Below are positions 10,409-21,948 of a stretch of 64,000 nucleotides of DNA, in pieces (within the stretch, counting starts at the first letter, position 1; each line of letters starts with the position of its first letter). Made by a program: the position numbers and the translations under genes. The notes below the pieces were generated by a model. That model searched no databases. It was not told the DNA's origin and worked only from the letters and a program-made list of their open reading frames with translations. Origin of the DNA: Elephas maximus indicus. Lineage: Eukaryota; Chordata; Mammalia; Proboscidea; Elephantidae. The stretch spans positions 508,501-572,500 of the forward strand of contig NC_064819.1 of the NCBI RefSeq assembly GCF_024166365.1, written 5' to 3'.

Positions 10409-10644
10409 TTAAGAGAACTAACACTGGGTTCACTGGGTAGTAGTAACTGAGCTCTTTAGACGAGATAACCTACATGATGACAATGAATGGATATAACATT
10501 TGGCTTTCTTGTACTCCGTTGTGATTATATATTGTGGTTTTTTCATTGGGGACTTCAGGACTTTTATTTGACACTACTTATTACCTTAGTTCTAAAATGT
10601 GTATTTAAACATAAAGCACACATTTTAAAGTGTTGTAAAATCAG

Positions 10645-10690
10645 TAAAAACCCAAACCCATTGCCATCGAGTCGATTCTGACTCAGCCAC
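10645..10690 (-). mobile_element. AfroSINE 3'-tail fragment, antisense
   Basis: Only the last ~45 bp of a SINE (ccattgccatcgagtcgatt) are present. Severe 5' truncation. Confidence 0.7.
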
Positions 10691-10944
10691 TCTATAGTGT
10701 ATAATTCATGTTTCCACTGAGTTTTCCCTTTCTCCCCACTCCTCTAATCTCTGTATGTCTAAGCTTAAGTAAGGATACATGATGTTTAAAGTTTGATTTC
10801 ACAGTGCCTAATTTTTCATACTGGCAATTTTAATTAAATAATTTGGTTATATTGCTGTCATTGAGTTTATTTACCTTTTTTTAGTCAATTATTTAGTATC
10901 AGATTTGTTGGAAGAAATAATATGGTTGAGTATAAGGAGCAGTA

Positions 10945-11100
10945 GTCTGGAATTCAAGAAACATGAGTTCTAGAACTAAGTCTAGAAATAACTGATAAGG
11001 CCAGTCAGTTAATAAACACTGGGCCTAATTTCTTCCTCTGTCAAAAGAGGAGGTTAGACTAAAGATAATTTCTGAGTTCTTTTCTAACACTATCGTTTAA
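10945..11100 (+). mobile_element. MIR-type SINE, degraded
   Basis: Matches the MIR order by eye: a split 'aattcaagaaacatgagttc' start, then cctaatttcttcctctgtc (the CORE 'cctcagtttcctcatctgt' block) and an aaag-aggaggttagac tail. Confidence 0.5.
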
Positions 11101-11338
11101 AAATCTGCTCACCAACATAATTTTAGAAGTATAGTTCCACTAAATTTCATTCAGTAGTTCTAGAACATACAGCTGTATATAAAACTGTTAGAATTCATCT
11201 GTTCATTATATCAGAAGAAATTGTGTCAATCATATGGATTTAGTCTTATTCCTTTTATCACATTAACCGAATTATTTCATGCTCGAAACTCTTAAAATCT
11301 GTTTTGACTTAACTTTTATTCTCAAGGTTGAGTATCCT

Positions 11339-11480
11339 TTACGAATAGACACTGCAGCACTGTACTGGGTGCTGTGAAGTATACAAAGCGTTATAAAACA
11401 TGGCCCTTGACCTAAAGACCCTTCAGTCAGGGTGGAGGAACACAGATGAAATACGTGTGAGAAATGAGGTAAAAATACTA
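11339..11480. mobile_element. Degraded L2-like fragment
   Basis: Phrases such as actgggtgctgtgaagtata and catggcccttgacctaaaga resemble a common ancient mammalian LINE2-type 3' segment. The assignment is by memory only. Confidence 0.35.
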
Positions 11481-11649
11481 ACCAAAATGTGATTAGTATA
11501 AAAAAGCAGTATAATTAATTGCATAAGGTAAGAAAAAGAAAACTGGGGATTGAAGTGGATAGAAAATGCTTTATAAAGAAACAACAAAGTATAGGCAGAA
11601 TTTAGGGAAGAGAGGAGAGCTCTCTAGGAAGGAAAATTAAAAAAAACAA

Positions 11650-11800
11650 ACAAGCCAAACCCACTGCTGTCAAGTTGGTTCCAACTCATAGCAACCTATA
11701 GGACAGAGTAGAATTCCCTCAGTGTTTCCAAGAAGCAGCTGGTGGATTTGAACTGCCAACCTTTTGGTTAGCAGCCAAGCTCTTAACCACTGCAAAACGT
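11650..11800 (-). mobile_element. AfroSINE, antisense
   Basis: Antisense tail (actgctgtcaagttggttcc) through to the antisense head (agccaagctcttaaccactg). The last few head bases are lost. Confidence 0.85.
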
Positions 11801-11835
11801 CATAAAACCAGAGCACCATCATTGTCCTTTGAATC

Positions 11836-11852
11836 AAGAAATGGTCATTTTT
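11836..11852. repeat. Target-site duplication of the L1, left copy
   Basis: AAGAAATGGTCATTTTT matches 20,187-20,203 at 16 of 17 positions. Confidence 0.85.
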
Positions 11853-13177
11853 GGAGGCGGAGTCAAGATGGTGGACTAGACAGACGCTTCTGGCGAGCCC
11901 TTTTTACAACAAAGACCCGAAAAAAGCAAGTGAAATGAGTATATTTGTGACAAGCTGGGAGCCCTGAGCATCAAAGGCAAGCTTAGACAACAAACTGAGG
12001 GGCAGGGGGAGGAAGAGACAGTTTAGAAGTTGAGAGGAGTTACCGGACCTGAATCACAGGGAGCCCTCAGACACCATTCCTGGAGCAGCGGCGGTGGTGG
12101 CAGCGGGCTGGTACTAGCATCCGGCCCGAGTTTCCTCAGGGAGAAGCAGCCAACCACACAGCCTACTCACACCTCTGGAACCTGAGGAGAACGGTGCTCT
12201 CAGCAAAAGCTAAGTACTTGCATATATTTTACCACGCTCCCCCCACCCCCAGGCCAGCCTCAGCGGCTGAATCCCTGGGCCTGAGATAGACCCTGGTGAG
12301 CACCTAGAGCTATCCTCCCGGCCTTGGGGAAAGAAAAAATTTGCAACTGGGGGGAAAAGATAATTTGCTAGCTCCGTTAACCAGAGGAGCTCAGGACAGG
12401 AGCAGCTTCTATCCAGTCATAAACCGTCTGTGGACCTTGAGCACCTTTCCCTTCTGCGTGGACCTGTGTGGGCCTATTTTGGGAGAATAGCCCCTTGTTG
12501 GCAAACGCGAACCATCTCAGCTGTGTGGTGGAGAGGTGGGTGTTTGACATTTGACACTGCTTTGCCTATTAAACAAGGTCCTCACCTACCCACATCAGGT
12601 ACCTAAGGACTGGTAGCTCCACTCAGGACACCCAGCCACCTGTGACGGGTCCAAACATAACTGGTACCTCCCAGTCCTTACAACCAAAAACTTTGGGTGC
12701 CCGTGGTCCCTCTGCAGAACCCACCCACCAGCATGCTCTAGGGAACAGAGATGTGTTTTCCTCAGAGACACTTGGGGGTCAGTTCTCAGCCCCCTGCCTT
12801 GTTCAGAGCGTGACCCCCTGCTGCAATCAGATACCCGTGTATACGCCAATCACCCCTGCCACTCTAAGACTGTACGACAGAGCCTGTACCACATGCTTGA
12901 TATCAGCTACCTGGAAACTGAGCTGAATTCATACAAGATAACTGAATGGACTTCTAGACTGATATACTTGATAACAGCTCTAGCCAGCTGGGGACAAGAC
13001 ACCAGAGCTCCAAAGGTGAAAATAATCAAGCTAGCTCACTCAAGCAACCCATAGGTGTATACCAAAACAAAACAAAGCGAGCAGCTACAACACAGTAAGC
13101 AAGCGTAAACTAAATAAAATAACTTATAGATGGTTTGGAGACAATAGTCAGTATCAAGTCACGTAAAGAAACAGACC
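11853..13177 (+). other. L1 5' UTR (promoter region)
   Basis: The L1 leader before the ORF1 start codon. A GC-rich block (about 12,085-12,130) follows the YY1-type motif. The open frames at 12,595-12,926 inside it are not L1 proteins. Confidence 0.75.
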
Positions 13178-14140
13178 ATGTTCACCTCAACAGGCTCTCA
13201 AAACAAAGAATCCAGGGATCTTCTGGATGAAAGTGCACTCCCGGAATTACCTGATGCAGAATACAAAAGTTTAATATACAGAACCCTTCAAGACATCAGG
13301 AAGGAAATGAGGCAATACGCAGAACAAGCCAAGGAACACACAGATAAAGCAACTGAAGAAGTTAGAATATTCAGGAACATATTGAAAAGTTTCATCTAGA
13401 AAAATCCATAGACAGCAATCAGAAATTCAGAAGATTAACAATAAAAATTACAGAATTAGATAACTCAATAGAAAGTCAGAGGAGCAGAATTGAGCAAGTA
13501 GAAGCTAGAATTTCTGAACTCGAAAATGAATCACTTGGCACTAATATATTTGAAGAAAAATCAGACAAAAGAATTAAAAGAAGTGAAGAAACTGTAAGAA
13601 TCGTGTGGGACTCTTATCAAGAGAAATAACCTACAAGTAGTTGGAGTACCAGAACAGGGAGGGATAATAGAAAACACACAGAGAATTGTTGAAGATTTGT
13701 TGGCAGAAAAGTTCACAGTATCAGGGAAAGATGAGAAGATATCTATCTAAGATGCTCACCGAACTCCACATAAGGTAGATGTTAAAAGAAAGTCACCAAG
13801 ACATATTATAATCAAACTTGCAAAAACGAAAGATAAAGAGAAAATTATAAAAGCAGCGAAGGATAAACGAAAAGTCACCTACAGGGGAGAGCCAGTAAGA
13901 ATAAGCTTGGACTACTCAGCAGAAACCGTGCAGGTAAGAAGGTAATGGGATAACATATTTAAAAAATGGAAGGAAAAAAAATTGCCTGCCAAGAATCATA
14001 TATCCAGAAAAACTGTCTCTTAAATATGAAGGTGAAATTCAGACATTTCCAGATAAACATAAGTTTAGGGAATTTGTAAAAACCAAACCAAAAGTACAAG
14101 ACATACTGAAGGGAGTTCTTTGGTTAGAAAATCAATAATA
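13178..14140 (+). pseudogene. L1 ORF1 remains
   Basis: ATG at 13,178 opens a 73-codon stretch that ends in a stop. Later frames contain a coiled-coil-like region (about 13,430-13,600) and the conserved C-terminal RNA-binding part (SPRHIIIKLAKTKDKEKII at about 13,793-13,850). L1 ORF1 normally encodes a trimeric RNA-binding chaperone of about 330 residues. This copy has at least two frame breaks. Confidence 0.75.
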
Positions 14141-14591
14141 TCAGGTATCAACTCCAGACTAGAACACTGGGCAGAGCAACCAGAAGTCAACACAGACAGG
14201 GAAATCCAAAAAAACAAAGCAAGATTATTAAAAAAAAAAAAAACTCAAAACAGGGTAACAGCGATGTTATTATATAAAAGAAGACAACGTTAGAAGAATA
14301 AAGAGGGACTAAGAAATGTAATCATACACCTTCCATATGGAGAGGAAGGTACAGTGATACAAAGAAATAAAAGTTAGTTTTAAATTTACAAAAATAGGGG
14401 TAAATAATAAGATAACCACAAAGGAGACAAACTATCCTACTCATCAAAATAAAATACAAGGGAAAAATACAGACTCAGCAGAAAAAAAATCAACAACAAC
14501 AAATATGAGGAAAGGACAATATATAAAGACAATCTAATCACATAAAATCAAGTGGGAAAAAGAAACTCAACATATAAAAAAAGACATCAAA
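14141..14591 (+). other. L1 inter-ORF spacer
   Basis: A-rich sequence between ORF1 and ORF2 of the same L1. It is longer than in human L1 and includes an A-run at about 14,230. No ORF. Confidence 0.6.
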
Positions 14592-17340
14592 ATGATAGCA
14601 CTAAATTCATACCTATCCATAATTACCCTGAATGTAAATGGACTAAATGCACCAATAAAGAGACAGAGAGTGGCAGAATGGATTAAAAAACAAGATCCAT
14701 CTATATGCTGCCTACAGGAGACACACCTTAGATTTAGAGACACAAACAAACTAAAACTCAAAGGATGGAAAAAAATATATCAAGCAAACAACAATCAAAA
14801 AAGAGCAGGAGTGGCAATATTAATTTCTGACAAAATAGACTTTAAATCTATCATAAAGGATAAGGAAAGACACTATATAATGATTAAAGGGACAATACAC
14901 CAAGAAGATACAACCATATTAAATATTTATGCACCCAGTGACAGGGCTGCAGGATACATAAAACAAACTCTATCAGCATTGAAACGTGAGATAGACAGCT
15001 CCACAATAATAGTAGGAGATTTCAACACACCACTTTCGGTGAAGGACAGGACATCTAGAAAGAAGCTCAATAAAGACACGGAAGATCTAAATGCCACAAT
15101 CAACCAACTTGACCTCATAGATATGTATAGAACACTTCACCCAACAGCAACCAAGTATACTTTCTTTTCTAGTGCACATGGGACATTCTCTGGAATAGAC
15201 CATGTATTAGGTCATAAAGCAAGCCTTAGCAGAATCCAAGATATTGAATTATTACAAAGCATCTTCTCTGACCATAAAGCCATAAAAGTGGGAATCAATA
15301 CAGGGAAAAGAAGTTGAAAACTTGAAAACTGAACAATACCCTGCTCAAAAAAGACTGGATTATAGAAGACATTAAGGATGGAATAAAGAAATTCAGAGAA
15401 TCCTGTGAGAATGAAAACACTGCCTATCAGAACCTTTGGAACATAGCAAAAGCAGTGCTGAGAGGCCAATTTATTTCAGTAAATGCACACATCCAAAAAG
15501 AAGGGCCAAAATCAAAGAATTTTTCCTACAACTTGAACAAATAGAAAGAGAGCAACAAAAGAAACCCACAGGCACCAGGAGAAAACAAATAATAAAAATT
15601 AGAGCAGAACTAAATGAAATAGAAAACAGAAAAACAAATGAAAGAATTAACAAGACGAAAAGCTGATTTTTTGAAAAAATCAACAGAATTGATAAACCAC
15701 TGGCCAAACTAACAAAAGAAAAACAGGAGAGGAAGCAAACAGCCCAAATAAGAAATGAGGTGGGCGATATTACAATAGACCCAACTGAAATTAAAAGAAT
15801 TATATCAGATTACTATGACGAATTGTACTCTAACAAATTTGAAAACCTAGAAGAAATGGATGAATTCCTAGAAACACACTACCTACCTAAAGTAACACAA
15901 ACAGAGGTAGAATAACTAAATAGGCCCATAACAAAGAAGAGGTTGAAAAGGTAATCAAAAAACTCCCAACAAAAAAAAAGCCCTGGTCCATATGGCTTCA
16001 CTGCAGAGTTTTACCAAACTTTAAGAGTTAACACCACTATTTACTAAAGGTATTTCAGAGCATAGAAGAGGATGGAATACTACCAAACTCATTCTATGAA
16101 GCCACCATATCCCTGATACCAAAACCACGTAAAGACACCACAAGAAAAGAAAATTATAGACCTATATCCCTCATGAATATAGTTGCAATAATCCTCAACA
16201 AAATTCTAGCCAATAGAATTCAACGACATATCAAAAAACTAATTCACCATGACCAAGTGGGATTCATACCTGGTATGCAGGGATGGTTCAACATTAGAAA
16301 AACAATTAATGTAATGCACCACATAAATAAAAGACAAGAATCACATGATTTTATCAATTGATGCAGAAAAGGCATTTGACAAAGTTCAACGCTCATTCAT
16401 AATAAAAACTCTCAGCAAAATAGGAATAGAAGGAAAATTCCTCAACATGATAAAGGGCATTTATACAAAGCCAACAGCCAACATCACCCTAAATGGAGGG
16501 AGCCTGAAAACATTCCCATTGAGATTGGGAACCAGACAAGAATGCCCTTGTCACCACTCTTATTCAACATTGTGCTGGAAGTCCTAGCCAGAGCAGTTAG
16601 GCTAGATAAAGAAATAAAGGGCATCCAGATTGGCAAAGAAGAAGTCAAAGTATCTCTATTTGTAGACGACATGATATTATACACAGAAAACCCTAAGAAA
16701 TCCTCAAGAAAACTACTGAAACTAAATGAAGAGTTCAGCAGAGTATCAGGATACAAGATAAACATACAAAAATCAGTTGGATTCCTCTACACCAACAAAA
16801 AGAACATCGAAGAGGAAATCACCAAATCAATGCCATTCACAGCAGCCCCCAAGAAGATAAAATACTTAGGAATGTATCTTACCAGAGATGTAAAAGACTT
16901 ATACATAGAAATCTACAGTACACTTCTGCAAGAAACCAAAAGAGACTTACATAAGTGGAAGAACATACCTTGCTTGGGGATAGGAAGACTTAACATTATA
17001 AAAATGTCTGTTCTACCAAAAATGATCTATACATTTAATGCAATTCCGATCGAAATCCCAACAACATTCTTTAATGAGATGGAGAAACAAATCACCAACT
17101 TCATATGGAAGGGAAGGACGCCCTGGGTAAATAAGGCATTACTGAAAAAGAACAAAGTGGGAGGGCTTACTTTACCTGATTTTAGAACCTATTATACCAG
17201 CACAGTAGTCAGAACAGCCTGGTACTGGTACAACAACAGATACATGGACCAATAGAACAGAATTGAGAATCCAGACATAAATCCATCTACATATGAGCAG
17301 TTGATATTTGACAAAGTCCCCAAAACAGTTAAATGGGGAA

Positions 17341-17356
17341 AAGACAGTCTTTTTTT
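17341..17356. repeat. Target-site duplication of the nested L1, left copy
   Basis: AAGACAGTCTTTTTT also occurs at 18,351-18,366. Both copies are host L1 sequence. Confidence 0.85.
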
Positions 17357-18350
17357 TTTTTTAATTAACTTTTATTAAGCTTCAAGTGAATGTTTACAAA
17401 TCCAATCAGTCTGTCACATATAAGTTTACATATATCTTACTCCGTACTCCCACTTGCTCTTCCCCTATTGAGTCAGCCCTTTCAGTCTCTCCTTTCGTGA
17501 CAATTTTGCCAGCTTCCCTCTCTCTCTATCCTCCCATCCCCCCATCCCCCCTCCAGACAAGAGTTGCCAACACACTCTCAAGTGTCCACCTGATATAATT
17601 AGCTCACTCTTCATCGGCATCTCTCTCCCACCCGCTGACCAGTCCCTTTCATGTCTGATGAGTTGTCTTCGGGGATGGTTCCTGTCCTGTGCCGACAGAA
17701 GGTCTGGGGAGCATGGCCACCGGGATTCCTCTAGTCTCAGTCAGACCATTAAGTATGGTCTTTTTATGAGAATTTGGGGTCTGCATCCCACTGATCTCCT
17801 GTTCCCTCAGGAGTTCTCTGTTGTGCTCCCTGTCAGGGCAGTCATCGATTGTGGCCGGGCACCAACTAGTTCTTCTGGTCTCAGGATGATGTAGGTCTCT
17901 GGTTCATGTGGCCCTTTCTGTCTTTTGGGCTCTTAGTTGTCATGTGACCTTGGTGTTGTTTATTTTCCTTTGCTCCAGAAGATACAAGAGCCTTCACACA
18001 AACAGATATATGCACACCCATGTTTATTGCAGTTCTGTTTACAATAGCAAAAAGCTGGAAGCAACCAAGGTGTCCATCAACAGATGAATGGGTAAATAAA
18101 TTGTGGTATATTCACACAATGGAATACTATGCATCGATAAAGAACAGTGACGAATCTGTGAAACATTTCATAACATGGAGGAACCTGGAAGGCATTATGC
18201 TGAGCGAAATTAGAGGCAAAAGGACAAATATTGTATAAGACCACTATTAAAAGATCTTGAGAAATAGTAAAAACTGAGAAGAACACATACTTTTGTGGTT
18301 ACGAAGCGGGGAGGGAGGGAGAGGGTTTTTTTATTGATTAATCAGTAGAT
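17357..18350 (-). mobile_element. Nested 5'-inverted L1 fragment
   Basis: Starts with a poly-T run and the reverse complement of an L1 3' UTR (17,363 to about 17,970). It then switches abruptly to sense L1 sequence (about 17,975-18,350) that parallels the host L1 at 19,105-19,370. Antisense 3' part plus sense upstream part, bounded by one target duplication, is the mark of twin-primed reverse transcription. Confidence 0.88.
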
Positions 18351-19499
18351 AAGACAGTCTTTTTTTAACAAATGGTGCTGGCATAACTAGATATCCATCT
18401 GCAAAAAAATGAAACGAGAACCATACCTCACTTCATGCACAAAAACGAGCTCAAAATCGATCAAAGACCTAAATATAAAATCTAAAACGATAAAGATCAT
18501 GGAAGGAAAAATAGGGATGTTAGGAGCCCTAATACATGGCATAAACAGTATACAAAGCATTATAAAAAATGTGGAGGAAAAAACGAGATAACTGGGAGCT
18601 CCTCAAAATCAAACACCTGTACTCATCCAAAGACTTCACCAAAAGAGTAAGAAGACTACCTGCAGACTGGGAAAAAGTTTTCAGCTATGACATTTCTGAT
18701 CAGCGCCTGATCTCTAAAATCTCCATGATAGTGCAAAAACTCAACTGCAAAAAGACAACCCAATTAAAAAATGGGCAAAAGATATGAATAGACACTTCAC
18801 TAAAGAAGACATTCAGGTAGCTAACAGATATATGAGGAAATGTTCACGATTATTAGCCAAATGCAGATCAAAACTACAATGAGATTTCATCTCACTCCAG
18901 CAAGGCTGGCATTAATCCAGAAAACACAGAACAATAAATGTTGGAGAGGCTGTGGAGAGATTGGAACACTTACACACTGCTGGTGGGAATGTAAAATGGT
19001 ACAGCCACTTTGGAAATCGAATTGGCACTTCCTTAAAAATCTAGAAGTAGAACTATCATACGATCCAGCATTCGCACTCCTTGGAATATATCCTAGAGAA
19101 ATAAGAGCCTTTACATGAACAGATATATATGCACACCCACCCATGTTTATTGCAGCAGTGTTAACAGTAGCAAAAACATGGAAGCAGCCAAGGTGCCCAT
19201 CAACAGATGAATGGATAAATAAATTATGGTATATTCACTCAGTGGAATACTACGTATCGGTAAAGAACAGTGATGAATCTGTGAGACATTTCATAACATG
19301 GAGGAACCTGGAAGGCTTTATGCTGAGTGAAATTAGTCAGATACAAAAGGAGAAATATTGTATAAGACCAAAAACAAGTTTCCTGAGTAAACTGAGTGAT
19401 TCGAAGGCCAATGTAGCAGGGGCAGGGGTCTGGGGATCATGGTTTCAGGGGACAGCTAAGTCAATTGGCATAATAAAATCTATTAAAAAAACATTCTGC

Positions 19500-20186
19500 A
19501 TCCCACTTTGAAGAGTGGCATCTGGGGTCTTAAACGCTAGCAAGCAGCCATCTAAGATGCATCAATTGGCCTCAGCCCACCTGGATCAAAGGAGAATGAA
19601 GAACACCAAAGACACAAGGTGATTACAAGCCCAGGAGACAGAAAGGGCCACATGAACCAGAGATTACATCATCCTGAGACCAGAAGAACTAGATGGTGCC
19701 CAGCTACAACCGATGATTGCCCTGACAGAGGACCCCTGAGGGAGCAGGAGAGCAGTGGGATGCAGACTCCAAATTCTCATAAGAGCAGACTTAACGGCCT
19801 GACTGAGACAGAAGGACTCTGGTGGTCATGGCCCCCAGACCTTCTGTTGGCCCAGGACAGGAACCATTCCCAAAGCCAACTCTTCAGACAAGGATTGGAG
19901 TGGACAATGGGTTGGAGAGGGATGCTGGTGAGGAGTGAGCTTCTTGGATCAGGTGGACACTTGAGACTATGTTGGCATCGCCTTCCTGGAGGGGAGATGA
20001 GAGCGTGGAGGGGGTTAGAAGCTGGTGAAACGGACATGAAAAGAGAGTGGAGGGAGAGAGCGGGCTGTCTCATTAGGGGGAGAGTAATTGGGAGTGTGTA
20101 GCAAAGTGTATATGGGTTTTTGTGTGAGAGACTGACTTGATTTGTATACATTCACTTACAGCACAATAAAAATTAAAAAAAAAAAA
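19500..20186 (+). other. L1 3' UTR and poly-A tail
   Basis: The 3' UTR of the complete L1. The same sequence appears antisense at 17,363-17,970 and 21,284-21,753. The open frame at 19,619-20,101 lies wholly in it and is not a gene. Confidence 0.8.
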
Positions 20187-20203
20187 AAGAGATGGTCATT
20201 TTT
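20187..20203. repeat. Target-site duplication of the L1, right copy
   Basis: Differs from the left copy (11,836-11,852) at one base (position 20,191). Confidence 0.85.
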
Positions 20204-20723
20204 ACCAGTTCTTGAATTTAAAGTGAGTTTATGAAAGCTATAGCCAGTTCCTGTCTCTCCATAAAAGATAATGTGGGTTTTCAGCATTTTGCGCACCTGT
20301 CAAATACATTTTCTTTGTAAAGGTACAATAGTGAAGTAATCATGAAATAATGTGATTGTATCACTTAATGGATAGCTTAAGTATATCTTTATAGACTTCA
20401 TATATATGTTTGTTAAGTATAATCCTTTACTACATATTTTTTTTATGCTCATCAAACTTCATTGCAGTCTAGTTGCTGCTACTATTCATTTTATTGTAGC
20501 TTATTATAAGAAATTTTATCTTCTATTTGTATGTTCTCCAATTTCTCAGTTTACTTTTGTTGAGATTTTGGCTGTAAAATTTCGAATGAGGAAATGTTTG
20601 GTTTTATGTGTTATAGAAGAAGTGGTACCTATGCTGTATGAAAATGTTTAAATTTTCTGTCTCCATGCCTAAAGTAAGATTGAGTCAGCGCTTGGGAACA
20701 TACCACATGATTTTAGGGTCAGT

Positions 20724-20973
20724 ATTTTCTCGTAATTACTTGTAGTAGAATTTTTAATTCTGGATTTGGGACTATGTCCTGATATACTAAGGCTGCCAGG
20801 ACAGCAGTTGTGTTACTGTATTTAAAAGTTGTAAAGTCCTTAATATTTTTATTTTCTCGTAATTACTTGTAGTAGAATTTTTAATTCTGGATTTGGGACT
20901 ATGTCCTGATATACTAAGGCTGCCAGGACAGCAGTTGTGTTACTGTATTTAAAAGTTGTAAAGTCCTTAATAT
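20724..20973. repeat. 127-bp tandem duplication
   Basis: Copy 1 is 20,724-20,850; copy 2 is 20,851-20,973. They are identical by eye up to the TAATAT near the end of each copy. Confidence 0.95.
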
Positions 20974-21273
20974 GTTTGAATTACCTTTGTCTCTGTTGTT
21001 AACCAGGATCTAGCAAGAATGAACTGTATCTTTTATTCGTAACCTATTAGCAGCACTACCATACTAGACTTCCCTTTGTAAAGGGCTCCACAGGTGTTTT
21101 ACACCCTCATCGTACCCTTGGAAGGCAGCAGGACGACATGCAGCAAGCAGCAATACCCAGTCACCCATCATGGAGGTGGAAAAGGAGAACTAACTGGTAT
21201 CTTTTTCATCTTTCTTCCTCTGTTACAACTCATTGAGAACTGCAGCAGCTGCCTTGTGTGACTTCCTCAGGAT

Positions 21274-21763
21274 CCAAAATCATACATTTTTTTCTTTTTT
21301 TAATTTTTATTGTGCTTTAAGTGAAAGTTTACAAATCCAGCCAGTCTCTCATACAAAAACGTATGTACACTGTGCTATGTATTTTTTTTTTTTGCTATAT
21401 ACTCCTAGTCGCTCTCTCCTAATGAGACAGCACATTCCGTCTCTCCATCCTATATTTGCTGTGTCCATTAAGCCAGCGTCTGTCCCCCTCTGCCCTCCCA
21501 TCTCCCCTCCAGGCAGGAGCTGTCCACATAGTCTCATGCGTCTACTTGAGCCAAGAAGCTCACTCCTGACTAGTATCATTTCCTATCCCATAGTCCAGCC
21601 CAATCCCTGTCTGAAGAGTTGGCTTCGGGAATGGTTCTAGTCTTGGGCTAACAGAAAATCTGGGGACCATGACCTCTGGGGTCCTTCTAGTCTCAGACCA
21701 TTAAGTCTGATCTTTTTATGAGATTTGAGGTCTGCATTGCACTCCTCTCCTGCCCAAAATCAT
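21274..21763 (-). mobile_element. 5'-truncated L1 3' UTR insertion, antisense
   Basis: The flanks CCAAAATCAT at 21,274-21,283 and 21,754-21,763 bracket a T-rich start and a reverse-complement L1 3' UTR. About 470 bp of the 3' end was copied. Confidence 0.88.
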
Positions 21764-21948
21764 TTTTATCATCAAACCTAAAGAAAATTTTAATGTCTTA
21801 TTCTTTTCCTTCACTTATAAACACTTTAAGGGAATATGTATATGTTATATATTCCATACATGTATATATACAGAAAAACAAGAAAGGTTTGCTATTTGAA
21901 TAAAGTAAATTTTTTGCTCAACTTGTACCTTTCAGTTTTATTTGTTTA

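Larger units (their letters stand above)
14592..19120 (+). pseudogene. L1 ORF2 remains (endonuclease and reverse transcriptase)
   Basis: ORF2 normally encodes an AP-type endonuclease plus a reverse transcriptase. The endonuclease domain is open from 14,592 to 15,317 (start LNVNGLN, then CCLQETH and SDHKAIK). After a frame break, fingers/palm segments follow (16,173-16,587), then the catalytic motif FVDD at 16,659-16,670 in an open stretch to 17,255. The nested insertion at 17,341-18,366 splits the rest. The cysteine-rich C-terminal part follows in pieces (18,840-19,118, with [18 protein letters not shown]). Several stops and frameshifts make it inactive, but long open pieces suggest it is not very old. 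Confidence 0.85.
11853..20186 (+). mobile_element. Complete-length L1 element, with a nested L1
   Basis: The element has a recognisable 5' end (ggaggcggagtcaagatggt, with the YY1-type AAGATGG typical of L1 starts), a 1.3-kb GC-richer 5' UTR, ORF1 remains, ORF2 remains, a 3' UTR, AATAAA at 20,165-20,170 and a poly-A tail. It spans 8.33 kb including a 1.0-kb nested insertion, so about 7.3 kb of its own. Matching 17-bp flanks show that it inserted as one unit in sense with ABHD10. Both reading frames are broken, so it cannot move on its own. Confidence 0.9.

Noticed and set aside
12595-12926. Overlapping open frames on both strands
   Set aside because: They are in the L1 5' UTR, which is GC-richer and so has chance open frames.
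19619-20101. A 160-codon open frame
   Set aside because: It lies wholly in the L1 3' UTR, and the same sequence recurs antisense elsewhere. It carries no protein signature.
21233-21640. A 135-codon open frame
   Set aside because: It is antisense L1 3' UTR (21,284-21,753) plus a little flank.
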